Below the pieces are notes generated by a model that saw only the letters and a program-made list of their open reading frames with translations, was not told the origin of the DNA and did not search any database. The position numbers and the translations under genes were made by a program. Below, piece after piece: positions 44,072 to 54,578 of a stretch of DNA of 64,000 bases. The stretch is from Diatrype stigma (Eukaryota; Ascomycota; Sordariomycetes; Xylariales; Diatrypaceae): contig JAKJXP020000022.1 in assembly GCA_022225965.2 (NCBI GenBank), positions 434,001 to 498,000 on the forward strand. The letters are read 5' to 3'. How positions within the stretch are numbered: the stretch's first letter is position 1; each line of letters starts with the position of its first letter.

Positions 44072-45640
44072 ATGCAGCTTCCTAAAGCCCTTCTGGGCCT
44101 ACCGACGTCCCTCTTACTCCTTGTCGCCGCCCAGCTGCAAGCCCAAGAGCTCCAGCAACAGCAGCAACAGCAGTTGCCAACGGCCATAAAGAAGATGTCT
44201 ACCGACTCGGGCGAGAAGCTCCTGCCGGAACACTACGCCTTCGCGCCCGAATCCGCCTTGCTCGCAGCGCACCAGCAGCCGCGCTCCCCAACACTCACCA
44301 CGCCCGAAGAAGAAGAACTCCTGAAGTCCGGTATCAACAACAACAGCAGCATGCCGTTCCTCGCACCATTCGCCGTCCACTACAACTATCAAGACTCCTC
44401 CGAAACACAACAGCAGCAGCAGCGGTCACGGTGGCGGCCCCGCGAGGAAAGCAGCGGTGGCGATGATGATGGCAGTGATGACAATGGAAACAACATACCG
44501 CCGGCTCGCCAACTCCGGGGTAGTAGTGGTGGTGGTGGTGGTGGCAGCAGCAAGAGTAAGAGGCAGTTTTCGTGCCCGCCCGACACGGCAGCATGCGCCG
44601 GCATCGGGGAGCCCGACTACTGCTGTGCGACCGGCACGGTGTGCTTCGCGGTGGACGGGGCGCCCGACTCCGGCAACGTGGGATGCTGCCCGGAGGGGCG
44701 CAGCTGCGGCGGCAGCGTGGGCCGGTGCGCGGGCGACGCCACGGCGTGCTCGGCCGATATGGGCGGTGGGTGCTGCATCGCAGGGTACGTGTGCGCAGAA
44801 GTGGGATGTAAGTGTTTCTTTCCCCTTGCCTTGTTTTTGTCTTCCTCAATGCGTCAACTCACCCCTTCGATCCGGAGGCTTCCCGTGGTTTCAGTTACCT
44901 GACGAACGTTGGTAAAATGATGGTGTTGAATCTAAACTAAACAAAACCACAAAACAGGCATCGCGAGCACCGTCTCCGTCGTAACGCAAACCACGACGAA
45001 ATCGACGACCATCTCATCCTCGCCCACGACCGTGATCACGACCGTGATCGTGACCATCACGCCAACCGAGTCCCGGTACCCCGAGACCAGCACCGTGACG
45101 CGCACCACCACGGCATCTCCCGGCACCGACACCGGCGTCATCTCCCCAGTGCGCCCCACCGACAGTGGCGGGAGCACCTACGCCACGACGACGACGGGAA
45201 CGGAGTCCTACTGCCCGACGGGCTTCTACGCGTGCGAGGCGCGCGCGGGCGCGGGCTGCTGCCGCACGGGCCGCGACTGCGCCACGACGTCGTGTCCGGC
45301 CGCGTCGCCGCTGACGACCATAACGGCGGCCGGAGGGGGCGCGACCGTCGTGGTGCCGCTGCCTCCGGCCGCCACGACCACCGCAGCGAGCGCCGACGAC
45401 GACTGCGCCGCCGGCTGGTTCCTGTGCCCGCGGGACGCCGGCGTCATACCGGGTTGCTGCCCGTCGGGTTACGGGTGCGGCGCCGCGAGCTGCACGCTGG
45501 CGCGCGCGAGCGCCACGATCGCGACGCCGAAGCAGCTGCCGAGTGACGGGGCTGTCGGGGGCAGGCCGGTGGTGGAGAGGTGGTGGCTGCTCTTGTGTGC
45601 TGCGTTGGCGGTGGCGGTGGCGATGGCTGGGGTGGTCTGA
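44072..45640 (+). CDS. GPI-type secreted protein with four six-cysteine modules
   Basis: Exons 44072-44807 and 44958-45640 (donor GTAAGT, acceptor AACAG) give 472 residues. The signal peptide is LLGLPTSLLLLVAAQLQAQ, directly followed by a CAG-coded Gln run. A disordered acidic region ends in a dibasic KSKRQF, a possible Kex2 site at about residue 165. Cysteine modules lie at about 168-219, 219-246, 331-358 and 395-424 with the pattern C-x6-C-x7-9-CC-x5-C-x4-C, the first extended by a second CC-x5-C. The intron falls inside the second module, before its last cysteine. A Thr/Ser-rich stalk (VTTTVIVTITPTESRY-like) separates modules 2 and 3. The C-terminus is a hydrophobic tail (LLLCAALAVAVAMAGVV) without following charges, as expected for GPI addition. 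The gene shares its modules and linker type with 16406-18247. Function unknown. Confidence 0.8.
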
Positions 45641-46849
45641 AGGCTGGGGGGTTGTGACGTGTGGAGTATCTACGTATCCTATAAAGGGGGAAGGGAAGGT
45701 TTTGGTGGGGTCTAGATAGATAGATATATTACTGCAAGGTCGAGATTGAGGGTCTCATGACAATGGCGACCTAATGAAGGGGAGGTTACGCCAAAAAAGC
45801 ATATTTGCATGTCAGGTTGTATGAAAAAGGGGCCAATACAATTTGGCCGAGTACCTAAGGGCGCTAGTTACGGGTGATTAGTCACGTAGCATATCATGTA
45901 GCATATCACATAGCATTTACATGGCATTGCGTTGCGTTGGGGAAAGAATGTCCAGGGATGTTTCAGATGGATCGGTCATTCTTCCACATTGCATGGAGCG
46001 GAGTTTATACTGCGTCATATAGCTGTTTGTCTACACAGGACGCAGGTAAACATCAACTAGCTACCCACATCAATGTGTAGGCAATTTTGACTTTTACGCT
46101 GTCACAGTCCCAGAGAAAAGGTTCACAATGGGGAAAATCAACGTTGGTGGCAACCTGTAGCGGAACTCCGGTATGCCTTCCCCAAATGAGACCTCCGTGA
46201 TCTGAAAACTATCACTTCGACATTACGAATGAGTTCTCAGGGTAAAATAGGAAAGGTGACCATTCATGGCAGATGCAGTGAAATGCGGGAAATTTTCCAG
46301 GCTAAAGCCCTGAACCACGTAGTCGCCCATGGGCAACATGTCAGGCAGTCGTAAAAAGCACAAATGCGATCATGCTATAGTTATCGGTGTAGGATAGCTT
46401 ATGTTCAGATCATACTTACTAGTAGCAACGTCAGGTGTGAATCCCTGAACGACGCCTCAAAAAGGGGTCAATCAAAAAGTAGCAATTTCATTTCTTCGGC
46501 TACCAGCGATATACAGCTCATGAATATGAAATATGCAGTAGAAAGTCCTCTTCCAAATTGCCTAGCACCTTGCGGAACAGGGGGTACCCGTCGACGTCCC
46601 ATAATCTTTAGGTGAACTCCCTGTGTCGTGAACCCCCTTTTTCCTTCTTGGCAGCTTAGGCACGAGTCAAACACCAAATACGCAGCACACACACATACGC
46701 AGCAGACTCATACATCCTCCCGTAGCGATCGTAGTCTTGAAAGAAAAAGAAAAAAGAAAAAAATCAAAACGTATCAGAAGATAGAGAAACGTAGAAAACC
46801 TCTTTCCCTTTTCTTTTCCTCCCCTCCTCCCCACCCTCCTCATCTTTTT
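45641..46849. other. convergent 3' intergenic region, 1.2 kb
   Basis: Lies between two facing surface-protein genes. Contains repeated GTAGCATATCA-like units near 45887-45917. No coding frame or RNA was recognised. Confidence 0.6.
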
Positions 46850-47785
46850 TCACAGCAAGTAAAAGAACGTAGCCCCCAAAACAACCAGCACCCCACCAGG
46901 AAAGAACCCCTCGGCGAATTCCACGCCACCGGCTCCCGTGCCGCTCTTTCCGACAGCGGTAGCGGTAGCGGTAGCGCTGACGGTGGTAGTGGGCGACTGG
47001 CCCGCGACGCTCGGCACACTGGAGACCTCGACCACGCCCCCGGGTCCCGTAGCCGCCGAGGCAGCGGCCGTGGCAGTCGCGTTGACGCCCACCACCGCAC
47101 CGGTCCCGCTGCCAGTAGCAGCAGCACCAGTGGTAGCAGCAGCAGCAGCAGCAGAATCCGTGAAAGCATCGGGGAAATCAGCCGAAGTCGCGTCGGGGCC
47201 AGGAGCCGCGAGGTCCTCCACCGTGTGGATCTCGGGGTTGACGTCCTCCGCATGAGCCAGGACGACATCGGGATCGGTAGGGTCGTGGCCGCCATTTCTA
47301 GCTCTGGCTCCAGCTCCAGCTCCAGCTCTAGCTTTCGCTTTCGCCTTGGCGGCGGGCTTCACGGTCGTGATGATCATCTCCGCGCTCGTGCCGAGCTCCG
47401 GGACCGGCGGCACGGTGTAGACCGGCGCGGGCGGCGCGTTGGCGTTGGCGTCGCCGTTCTCCGGCGTCGGCGCCGCGGCGGCGCCGGTGAGGTAGACGAC
47501 GTTGCTGGGAGGGGTGGGGTGCACGGCGTCGGGCCCGCCCGTGTACTTCACCCCGTCCACGGTGTAGACGTAGGGGACGTTGGAGACCAGAGCGGCGACG
47601 ACGTCGCCGTCGGCAGCCGTGGCAACGGGCGCGTAGGCCGTGACGGTCACGCCGTTGACGGTGAAGGTCGCTCCGTGCACGGCGTCGATCGTGTAGACCG
47701 TCTGGTTCACCGTGAACGTGTACTGGGCGGCGGCGAGGCTCGCCGCCCCGGCCAGAAGAAGCTGGTGCGTGCTTGCGGGCTTCAT
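46850..47785 (-). CDS. GPI-type secreted surface protein, Ala/Thr-rich
   Basis: An intronless frame of 311 residues from the ATG at 47785. Residues 1-20 are a signal peptide (HQLLLAGAASLAAAQ), followed by a beta-strand-like segment with three similar stretches of the type Y-T-V-x-x-x-x-Y-T-I (YTFTVNQTVYTIDAVHG, YVYTVDGVKYTGG). A basic-acidic middle (KAKAKARAGAGAGARAR, then HDPTDPD) separates it from a low-complexity Ala/Thr/Gly region. The last residues GGVLVVLGATFFYLL are hydrophobic and uncharged, a GPI-anchor signal. No family is recognised. It is tail-to-tail with the other GPI-type gene at 44072-45640 but has no cysteine modules. A 398-codon frame on the opposite strand is a GC-driven shadow. 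Confidence 0.72.
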   Translation of the reverse strand: MKPASTHQLLLAGAASLAAAQYTFTVNQTVYTIDAVHGATFTVNGVTVTAYAPVATAADGDVVAALVSNVPYVYTVDGVKYTGGPDAVHPTPPSNVVYLTGAAAAPTPENGDANANAPPAPVYTVPPVPELGTSAEMIITTVKPAAKAKAKARAGAGAGARARNGGHDPTDPDVVLAHAEDVNPEIHTVEDLAAPGPDATSADFPDAFTDSAAAAAATTGAAATGSGTGAVVGVNATATAAASAATGPGGVVEVSSVPSVAGQSPTTTVSATATATAVGKSGTGAGGVEFAEGFFPGGVLVVLGATFFYLL

Positions 47786-48681
47786 GGTCTCGTTCTCGGA
47801 TTGGTCAAAGGACTGATAGATTGATTGATGTCACGATGATGTGTGAAGATGTGTTCCGGTTGGGGCTGGAAAGTCAAGTTTAGGATAGGTATTGACCGTG
47901 ATTCGCGTCTTGATCAGTCAGGCAGTGTATCCGTTGCTTGCGGTGTCGAAGAGCCAGGAAGCATTTAACGGACGACCAGGCGAGGGAGACTGGAACCGTA
48001 AAAATACCAAGCCTTGGGTATTGGAATGTTGGGTAAAGGGGGACGTCCCCAGCCGTGGCGAATATTAACCCCCAGTTAACCGTGACGTCTCTGGGGGCAC
48101 CCCATATCTCAAGTAGTCATTGTCGGACTTCCCAGTCTTGATCGGAACTTGAAAGCGAAGTAGGCATCATGATTCCGAAACCTTGATGCGGAAGCTCCTA
48201 TAATGATATTCGCTGTCTTTTTACCTTCATCGCGGGCAGGCGAGTCTATAACATGATGGCGGATTTGTCCGTGGGTAGGAGACTTTTCAAGAAACAAGCT
48301 ACTATATGGCTAATGCGTCCCCCGAATCCCCCCAAGTTTCTCTACCAGTATACACGGTGCTTTAGTTAAGTCTATCAACATTGCACGCATTCCTACCCCT
48401 TTCCCTTCAATGATGTTACCTAGGTACTAGAAGTATTGTTCATAGACTGTCAGGAGAAATACGTACTTGCCCAGCCTAGTCTAACTTCCGAAGGCGCCTA
48501 TAGCACCAAGACGATAAGACTCATATGGCACATGCTATTACAAGACAGACTGTAGCAAACGTTTTCCTTTTCAGCATGACGTATCCTATTGCCTAATACA
48601 CGCCAAGTGGTATCAAGTTAGACCATTATGACGCCCAAGGTCATCACAATGAGTTACGTGTGTCACAAGACAACCGATACC
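47786..48681. other. intergenic region, 0.9 kb
   Basis: Promoter of the GPI-type protein and 3' flank of the glutathione transferase. One ACCTAGGTACTAG motif at 48419-48431. Nothing coding seen. Confidence 0.6.
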
Positions 48682-49629
48682 TCACGATTGAGTGGGCGGC
48701 GGCTGTTTCCTCTCCTCGACCATGTCCACTGTGAAGAGCTCCTCCAGCCCCTCCACCTCTCTCAAACGCGCCAGGTAGGCCGTGATCTGCGGCAGTGACT
48801 CCCGCATCTTCCTATCGATGTAGAACCGGCACGCAAACAGCAGCGACGACCCGACCGTCAGGTCCGCGAGGCTGGGGCCGCTGCCATTGCTGCCCCCAGC
48901 CGCCACCAACCACTTTCGGCCGTCCCTGAGGGTGTCCTCGAGGTAGCCCAGGTGCTCATCCAAGAGCTTCGCGGCAAACTCCTCCTTCCGAGCGTCGTAG
49001 TCCGACGACGTCCCCCACCGCCACGCGATTAGGTCGGGCAGTATGCGGCCGGGTCCTAGTTCGAGCCACTAAGATACCATGTTGGGTCAGTCGTGGTTAC
49101 TTTTCGCTCACTTTTCCTTTCTTCTTCCCTACTCTTTCCCTTTCCTTCTTGTGGTGATAAAGAGAGAGATGATCTCGTGTTCACAGTTGGGAGATGGAAT
49201 AATACTCACAAAAATCCACTCCTGGACCTTCCCCTGCTCCTCCAGCGTAGCGCCGAGCAGCTGCGCAGCCTTCGGCCCAGACGCGCTGATGTAGTGCGCG
49301 ATGGCGCCCGACTCGGCCAGCGTGAAGCCGCCGCTGCCATCCGAGGCCGGCAGCTTCTCGAAGCCGGGGGCCTGGCCGCGCGGGAACTTGGCCCGGTACT
49401 CGGGCGTTCGCGCCGTGTACCTGCCGGGCGTGCCCGTCATCTCCCCGTACTCGAACGGCGGGATTTCTAGCTCCAGCCCGTTGATCTTGGCTGCTGCCAG
49501 GACCTACAAACCGTAGTTAGGCAAATGAAATAGTAGTAATTGATTAGAAAAGGGTTCGAAGCTTGCCTTGCGGGCGAGGGGGTGCAGAGGCTGGGTCATC
49601 ACGTATAGTATGCCGAACGGTCGCTCCAT
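48682..49629 (-). CDS. glutathione S-transferase (EF1Bgamma/GTT-like class)
   Basis: Exons 49629-49567, 49503-49210 and 49068-48682 give 247 residues, all in phase 0. The N-terminal thioredoxin-fold half reads FGILYVMTQPLHPLARKVLA ... PPFEYGEM, with the glutathione-binding block FEKLPASD and FTLAESGAIAHYIS, where the Glu-Ser pair contacts glutathione. The C-terminal helical domain has EWIFWLELG across intron 2, LDEHLGYLEDTLRDGRKWLV and PSLADLTVGSSLLFACRF (the N-capping box). The spacing and motifs resemble stand-alone GSTs related to elongation factor 1B-gamma rather than omega or URE2 types. Intron 1 begins with GC (CGCAAG|GCAAGC) rather than GT. The role is probably detoxification or redox; the substrate is unknown. 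Confidence 0.88.
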
Positions 49630-51209
49630 TGTTGCGGTTGCGTTTTCCTACTCAAAGTAATACTGAATTTCAACGTGCTCGAAGATCCCAGATCATAACA
49701 TCTTTGGGGATCGGTGTTGAAGTCATGTCGCTCAAGTAAATCAATTTATACCTACTACACACTGCGCAATCACCAATTCGCCAAAAAGGGGAAGTAAGGC
49801 ATATAGGGGGAGGATCGCGCGCGATAAGTGGATACTACGGCCGAATGCCACTGACCGTGCTCAAGTAATCCGGGGTTCGGGTAGCTAATCACGAACGGCC
49901 GATATTGGACATCCTTCATGTAACTATCCGTCTTTTACTAATCAAGGGGTTATACACAGTACATGCCACACACGATGCGGGGAGATTCCGCGGCCGAATA
50001 CCGAACTGACCGGGGTACCTAGCAACGTCACAACATGCAATCTACCGCATCATCGGTAGCAGACATCCGGACAGAGGTATTGACATCAAGATGGAAATTG
50101 GAGCACAACCAACGGCTACCTGAGATGTATCCAATGGCTTAACAAGGGACTAGGTAGGTGCGTTAACTGGCGACGAGGTAAATAATCGAGGGAGTTTGGC
50201 TGTATGCCTCGCCTCTTGATGCAAGCATGCCTAATGTAGGTGACGACTGGCGACTGCAGACAGGTTATGAACCGAGAGCAGCCGCCGGGGCGCAGTCAGC
50301 ATGTAGCGAACAACAAGAATCCTCTTGATCTGGGTAGTGGCGCTGCAATTTGGACCAGTGTACTCTTCGTTTACTCTGGCGCAAACTTTTACGTCAAAAC
50401 GAGGGCATAGGAAGAAGATAAAGAAGACATCTCAATATCGATCTCTTGATGAAGCAACAATATGCAGTAGAGCATTGCTCGTTCGTAAAAGTCATCTCTA
50501 GGAGGTTACTACCAGCATAACGCCAGATACACGGGTCCAGCCATCTCATTGCGTTCCTACCTTATACCCCCTCATGATCCATCGTTGACTCATACACACG
50601 TACACACATACACGCACATGGCGCACCTCGTTCCACTTACACGCTCGCCTGTCTCTCCATCTGTTTGATCTGTCAGCCCTGCATATCCTATTTGATAACT
50701 CCAATGTGCCAAAAACAAGAAGCAACCTCGTGAACATAATCGTTACTGTCGTCGTTAGCTGTCGTCGTAGTCGTAGTCGTAGTCGTTGCCGTTCATCATC
50801 TACATCTCACCAACAACCGCTGTGTTCGTCCGTCGTCTCTCGTCATCCTCAAAACCTCATTTTGTATATTTCCATGGCTCCGCAACTCCAATACTAGTAA
50901 AGTAATGCAGATTAGGGACACTTGTCGGTTATTCGGCTCATCTTAGCGACCACAAATAGCTTATAGAGACTCGGGTACGAGCCGTTTGCTCCGGTCCCAG
51001 GCATTCGAGCACACTCTGTATAGAGCTAGCTTTGTCTGGCAGCTTGTGAATAATGCTGTACATTGTGTTTTGTGTCATTGTATCATCGCTCGTGTATATC
51101 GTTGATACAATTGTGTTTGGCATTGATCTCCCGAGAGAAATAGTGAATTGACGCTGGTTCTGGTAGAAACGGCATGTAAGACATCAGGCGGAAAATGCTC
51201 AGAGCTTAA
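49630..51209. other. intergenic region, 1.6 kb
   Basis: Promoter of the GST and 3' flank of the large disordered protein. GTCGTAGTCGTAGTCGTAGTCG repeats occur near 50760-50785. No protein-like frames and no RNA gene recognised. Confidence 0.6.
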
Positions 51210-54200
51210 CTAGTAAGCAATGCTTGCACGTCGTCTCGTACTGGATGTATCATTTGTTGGGGTCCTTCCTGACACACCACCCTGGTATGATGGTCCCTTG
51301 TAGCTATTCCGTTTGATGACCTCGCCGACTCCATCTCTGACCTCACGTGGACCGCTAATTTTCTGGCGCAACTCTTGTGTGCGTTTTTGGCGACGATGCT
51401 CGCTGAAGCGACGCTGCAAGTTATTGATACCGTACTGCTGGACTTTGTCCTGCCACCCTGCAAAGACACGACGACCCTGGCTGTCCACGCGCTTCTCGAC
51501 GCCCCAAGCGCGACGATTCGAGCGGTCAGGGGCAGTAGATGGTCGGCCATCCTCGGACTCGCGCGAATGTGAGTTGCTCCAACGCACGCTGCTGTAGCTG
51601 CTGCGGGACCGCATCACGCGTAGGTGACCGCTTGGCGAGCGTTTGATGGTGCGGCGTTCGGGGCTGCGCTGACCGTCCGCAGTATAATGATCGTCGTTTT
51701 GCACGGGCAGGATGGCAAAAGTATTCCTCATTCGCGAGCTTAGACTTCGGCGTGGAGTATTTGGGCCATTGTCCATAGGTGGATAGCGATATATCTTGTT
51801 GTTTTCATCAGGAACGTCGTAGACGTAGTCGTCATCAGCATCCACGTCAATCTGCGAAGCGGGACGCCAATATGGGTGTAGCTTCGTCTCATCCGGCAGT
51901 GATTCATCGTCTGCTGGCGACCACTGAGAAGTAGCTGCACCCTTGCCTTTGCCTAAGGAGGAGTTCGCGGCCATTTCCTTTCGGACGTTTCTCGAGTGCG
52001 ACAGTGTGCGCGTGAGGAAGCCCGGAGCACGAGGAAGGGACGCATCTGAGCTCTTGCGAAGGCTGAAAGCTCGGCGGACGAGCGACGGTCGCTTTTGCGT
52101 CTCCTCGAAGTAGTTTCCCAGCATCTTCTCCTTCTCCGCGGCTGGAGTGAGGCCTGATGGAGTAGCAGGAATGAATTGGATCGCGGGAGGTACAGGAGGT
52201 GCGCGGGGATTGCGTAGAGGTGAATCAACATCGTCCATTGACATTTGTGGTCGTGGAGGTGTTACGGGACCACCACCTGGGCTTCTGGCTGTAATTTCGG
52301 GCGTGTTTCGGGTGTCGCTAGGCTCTGCAGGCTCTTCCGTCTGAACCAAACTATTTCTATCCAATGCGTTTGCAGAACCGGGGGTCTTGGAGAGATGATG
52401 AACCATCAAAACGGATCTGTTTTGATGAGGATAGATGCTCACCGCCATGGCCTCCGAGATGTCGGCTACAGAATGTGTCCCGTTTGTTTCAACGGACGCT
52501 TGTGAGAATGGCGTGTTGTGCATGCTTAACCGTTTGTCAAAGAATGGGTCGCCGTTGTGGTCGACCAGAGACCTATTAGATTCGTGGACATCTCTGTGCG
52601 ACTCGGCGGATGCAACAGGTTCGAGTTGATTTGGGTCAGGTAGCTCCCTGGTGTACTCGAATGAGGGTACGCGTTCCACAGTAACCTGCGGTGCCGGCCT
52701 TCGGGGCTCCTGTTCCTGCTCCGGATCCCTTTGTCGTCGCCGATCCCGCCGCTGCTTTTCCTCACGCTGTCCATGCTGTTGCTGCTGCTGGAGAGCATCG
52801 TGTGCCTTCAGACTTTCAGAAGTCAAGGACCCACCTCTGGAAGAAGCCCGAGAACCATTTCGACTAGTAGGTGCTGAAAGAGAGGATCTCCGAAGGGGAG
52901 CAATTGGGGGGTAGTCCATGGTCAACTCATCCAGAATATATGATCCGTCAGATTCCGACATCGCTCTTCCCCTACGGGACGGTCTGTTGAACAAAGGCGT
53001 CAGATCCTTGCTCTTGGACTGTCTCGAAAATGGAGCCGAGCTGAGGCTGTTGCTTCTTCTTGACTGTTGGATGTTTGTTGATCGGTGGGATGGCGCTTTC
53101 GTTGGCTTGATGGATGTTTTTCGGTCAGGAATGATAACTACAGGAATCCCACCATTTTTCCACACTTCGCGTCGAGCTTTGTGGCTGGAGACGGAATTAA
53201 CTGTCCCAGTAGATACCTGGCTATCCGTCCGGTTATCGTTTACACGCCCCGCGACTCTTGGTCGCCGGGTGACGTCGGCTTGAGCAAGTGAATTACTAGC
53301 AGAACTGGAGCCTGAGACTTCAGAGTTGAAATCCCTAAGGCCCATCCGCTTCTTAACGTGACGAAGGGTCTTCTGTCTCCGCGGCTGAGTTTCAATCAGG
53401 ACAGCCTCCACAACAGTAGAAACTGTGGATTTGGACGACATTCCGGAGGACCGACGCGCATCTGCATTAATCGAGGATTCCGAATTAGATGGCTCAAGCC
53501 AACGCCGGGCTCTATCCACAGACTCCTTCGTCGAATGATGCTCCTGCACCGGCTCCTGTAAGGGCATAGACCGTACTGCTTTGGTTGCGTTGGTAGGAAG
53601 TACGATCACATCATCGATAACTTCACGCCTCTGCCGGTTAGTTTCTGGTCGGACGCGTTGTTTCCGTACCTCCACATTCCTGTGAAGATTACCATCCCAC
53701 ACCTGCTCCACCTTACTTGGGGAACTCCATTCTCCGTCGAAAGTGAAGAATTCCTGCTTCGACCTTGGCGGTGAATTCTCCTCAGATTCAAGTCCCAAGC
53801 CCAACCCCACATCCTGCGATTTCCGATCGGAATCGACCGCTGCTCGAACCGTGCTCTGTGAACCTGTCCTTCTATGGTCTAGTGTGGTTCTCACTGTGGA
53901 TCGCTCGTCTTCTTCGGATGAAGGGTCCTCGCGCGCTGTGAAGAACGAGGCCGTACGGGAATCTGCTGTTGTCGCCTTCGACGATAGACGGTCTGTGAGG
54001 CGAGGGCGGATAGCCTTGGGGCGACGCTCAGCCTTGGGCGGTGTCACGTCCGGGGTGGGCGGACTCCGCTGGTTCGGTGGAGTGCCTGGCGTCTTGGAAG
54101 CTGTGTTTGCTGGGGTTTGCATAGGGCTCGCTACGTGGGTCAGGCTCGAGGGCACAATGGAATGACTGCCCGATGAGCTTCGAGAGTGGGTGGGAGGGGT

Positions 54201-54578
54201 CGGCGGAAGGTCTGGACCAGGATTTCTCATACTTGGCTCCTCATACTCTCGCGCTAACGAAGCTGAAGACTGCGAACTTGGAACGTGTTTTAGAGATGGC
54301 GCATTACCAACAGAACCGGTAAGACTACGGGGTTGGGGGTCGGTGATGGTCGCTGGTGGTCGTTCGCCCTTCGTTTTCTTTGGATGCGGGAGTGGTTTAT
54401 GTTGCTTGAAAGAGCGAGGAGTAGTCGAACTGGAGGCCGGCTGATCGGACATGGGGTCGAAATAGAGGGTCGTACTCGTAGTCGCCATAGTCGCTTCGGA
54501 TGCCAGCGACGGTACGATCGTTTCGGCTGAAGAGAGCATGGCCGACGGCAGGTGATGGACGTTTCCACGCCCGAGCAT
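51210..54578 (-). CDS. large intrinsically disordered fungal protein of unknown function
   Basis: An apparently intronless frame. I start it at the ATG at 54578 (1122 residues); the ATG at 54488, giving MATTSTTLYFDPMSDQ, has a stronger context (A at -3, G at +4) and may be the true start. Nearly all of the protein is Ser/Pro/Arg-rich and predicted disordered. Islands that look conserved include EFFTFDGEWSSPSKVEQVWD, then SVDRARRWLEPSN, VSTVVEAVLIETQPRRQKTL with RHVKKRMGLRD, and near the C-terminus a basic segment around WGVEKRVDSQGRRVFAGWQD. A Gln/Arg run (QQQQQHGQREEKQRRDRRRQ) may form a short helix. There is no signal peptide or membrane segment. Many S/T-P sites suggest phospho-regulation. 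I do not recognise the family; similar proteins are usually listed as hypothetical. Confidence 0.75.
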   Translation of the reverse strand: MLGRGNVHHLPSAMLSSAETIVPSLASEATMATTSTTLYFDPMSDQPASSSTTPRSFKQHKPLPHPKKTKGERPPATITDPQPRSLTGSVGNAPSLKHVPSSQSSASLAREYEEPSMRNPGPDLPPTPPTHSRSSSGSHSIVPSSLTHVASPMQTPANTASKTPGTPPNQRSPPTPDVTPPKAERRPKAIRPRLTDRLSSKATTADSRTASFFTAREDPSSEEDERSTVRTTLDHRRTGSQSTVRAAVDSDRKSQDVGLGLGLESEENSPPRSKQEFFTFDGEWSSPSKVEQVWDGNLHRNVEVRKQRVRPETNRQRREVIDDVIVLPTNATKAVRSMPLQEPVQEHHSTKESVDRARRWLEPSNSESSINADARRSSGMSSKSTVSTVVEAVLIETQPRRQKTLRHVKKRMGLRDFNSEVSGSSSASNSLAQADVTRRPRVAGRVNDNRTDSQVSTGTVNSVSSHKARREVWKNGGIPVVIIPDRKTSIKPTKAPSHRSTNIQQSRRSNSLSSAPFSRQSKSKDLTPLFNRPSRRGRAMSESDGSYILDELTMDYPPIAPLRRSSLSAPTSRNGSRASSRGGSLTSESLKAHDALQQQQQHGQREEKQRRDRRRQRDPEQEQEPRRPAPQVTVERVPSFEYTRELPDPNQLEPVASAESHRDVHESNRSLVDHNGDPFFDKRLSMHNTPFSQASVETNGTHSVADISEAMAVSIYPHQNRSVLMVHHLSKTPGSANALDRNSLVQTEEPAEPSDTRNTPEITARSPGGGPVTPPRPQMSMDDVDSPLRNPRAPPVPPAIQFIPATPSGLTPAAEKEKMLGNYFEETQKRPSLVRRAFSLRKSSDASLPRAPGFLTRTLSHSRNVRKEMAANSSLGKGKGAATSQWSPADDESLPDETKLHPYWRPASQIDVDADDDYVYDVPDENNKIYRYPPMDNGPNTPRRSLSSRMRNTFAILPVQNDDHYTADGQRSPERRTIKRSPSGHLRVMRSRSSYSSVRWSNSHSRESEDGRPSTAPDRSNRRAWGVEKRVDSQGRRVFAGWQDKVQQYGINNLQRRFSEHRRQKRTQELRQKISGPREVRDGVGEVIKRNSYKGPSYQGGVSGRTPTNDTSSTRRRASIAY

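Noticed and set aside
46628..47824. 398-codon frame on the plus strand
   Set aside because: Antisense to the GPI-type protein; the opposite frame has a signal peptide and GPI tail, while this one is Arg/Gly shadow sequence.
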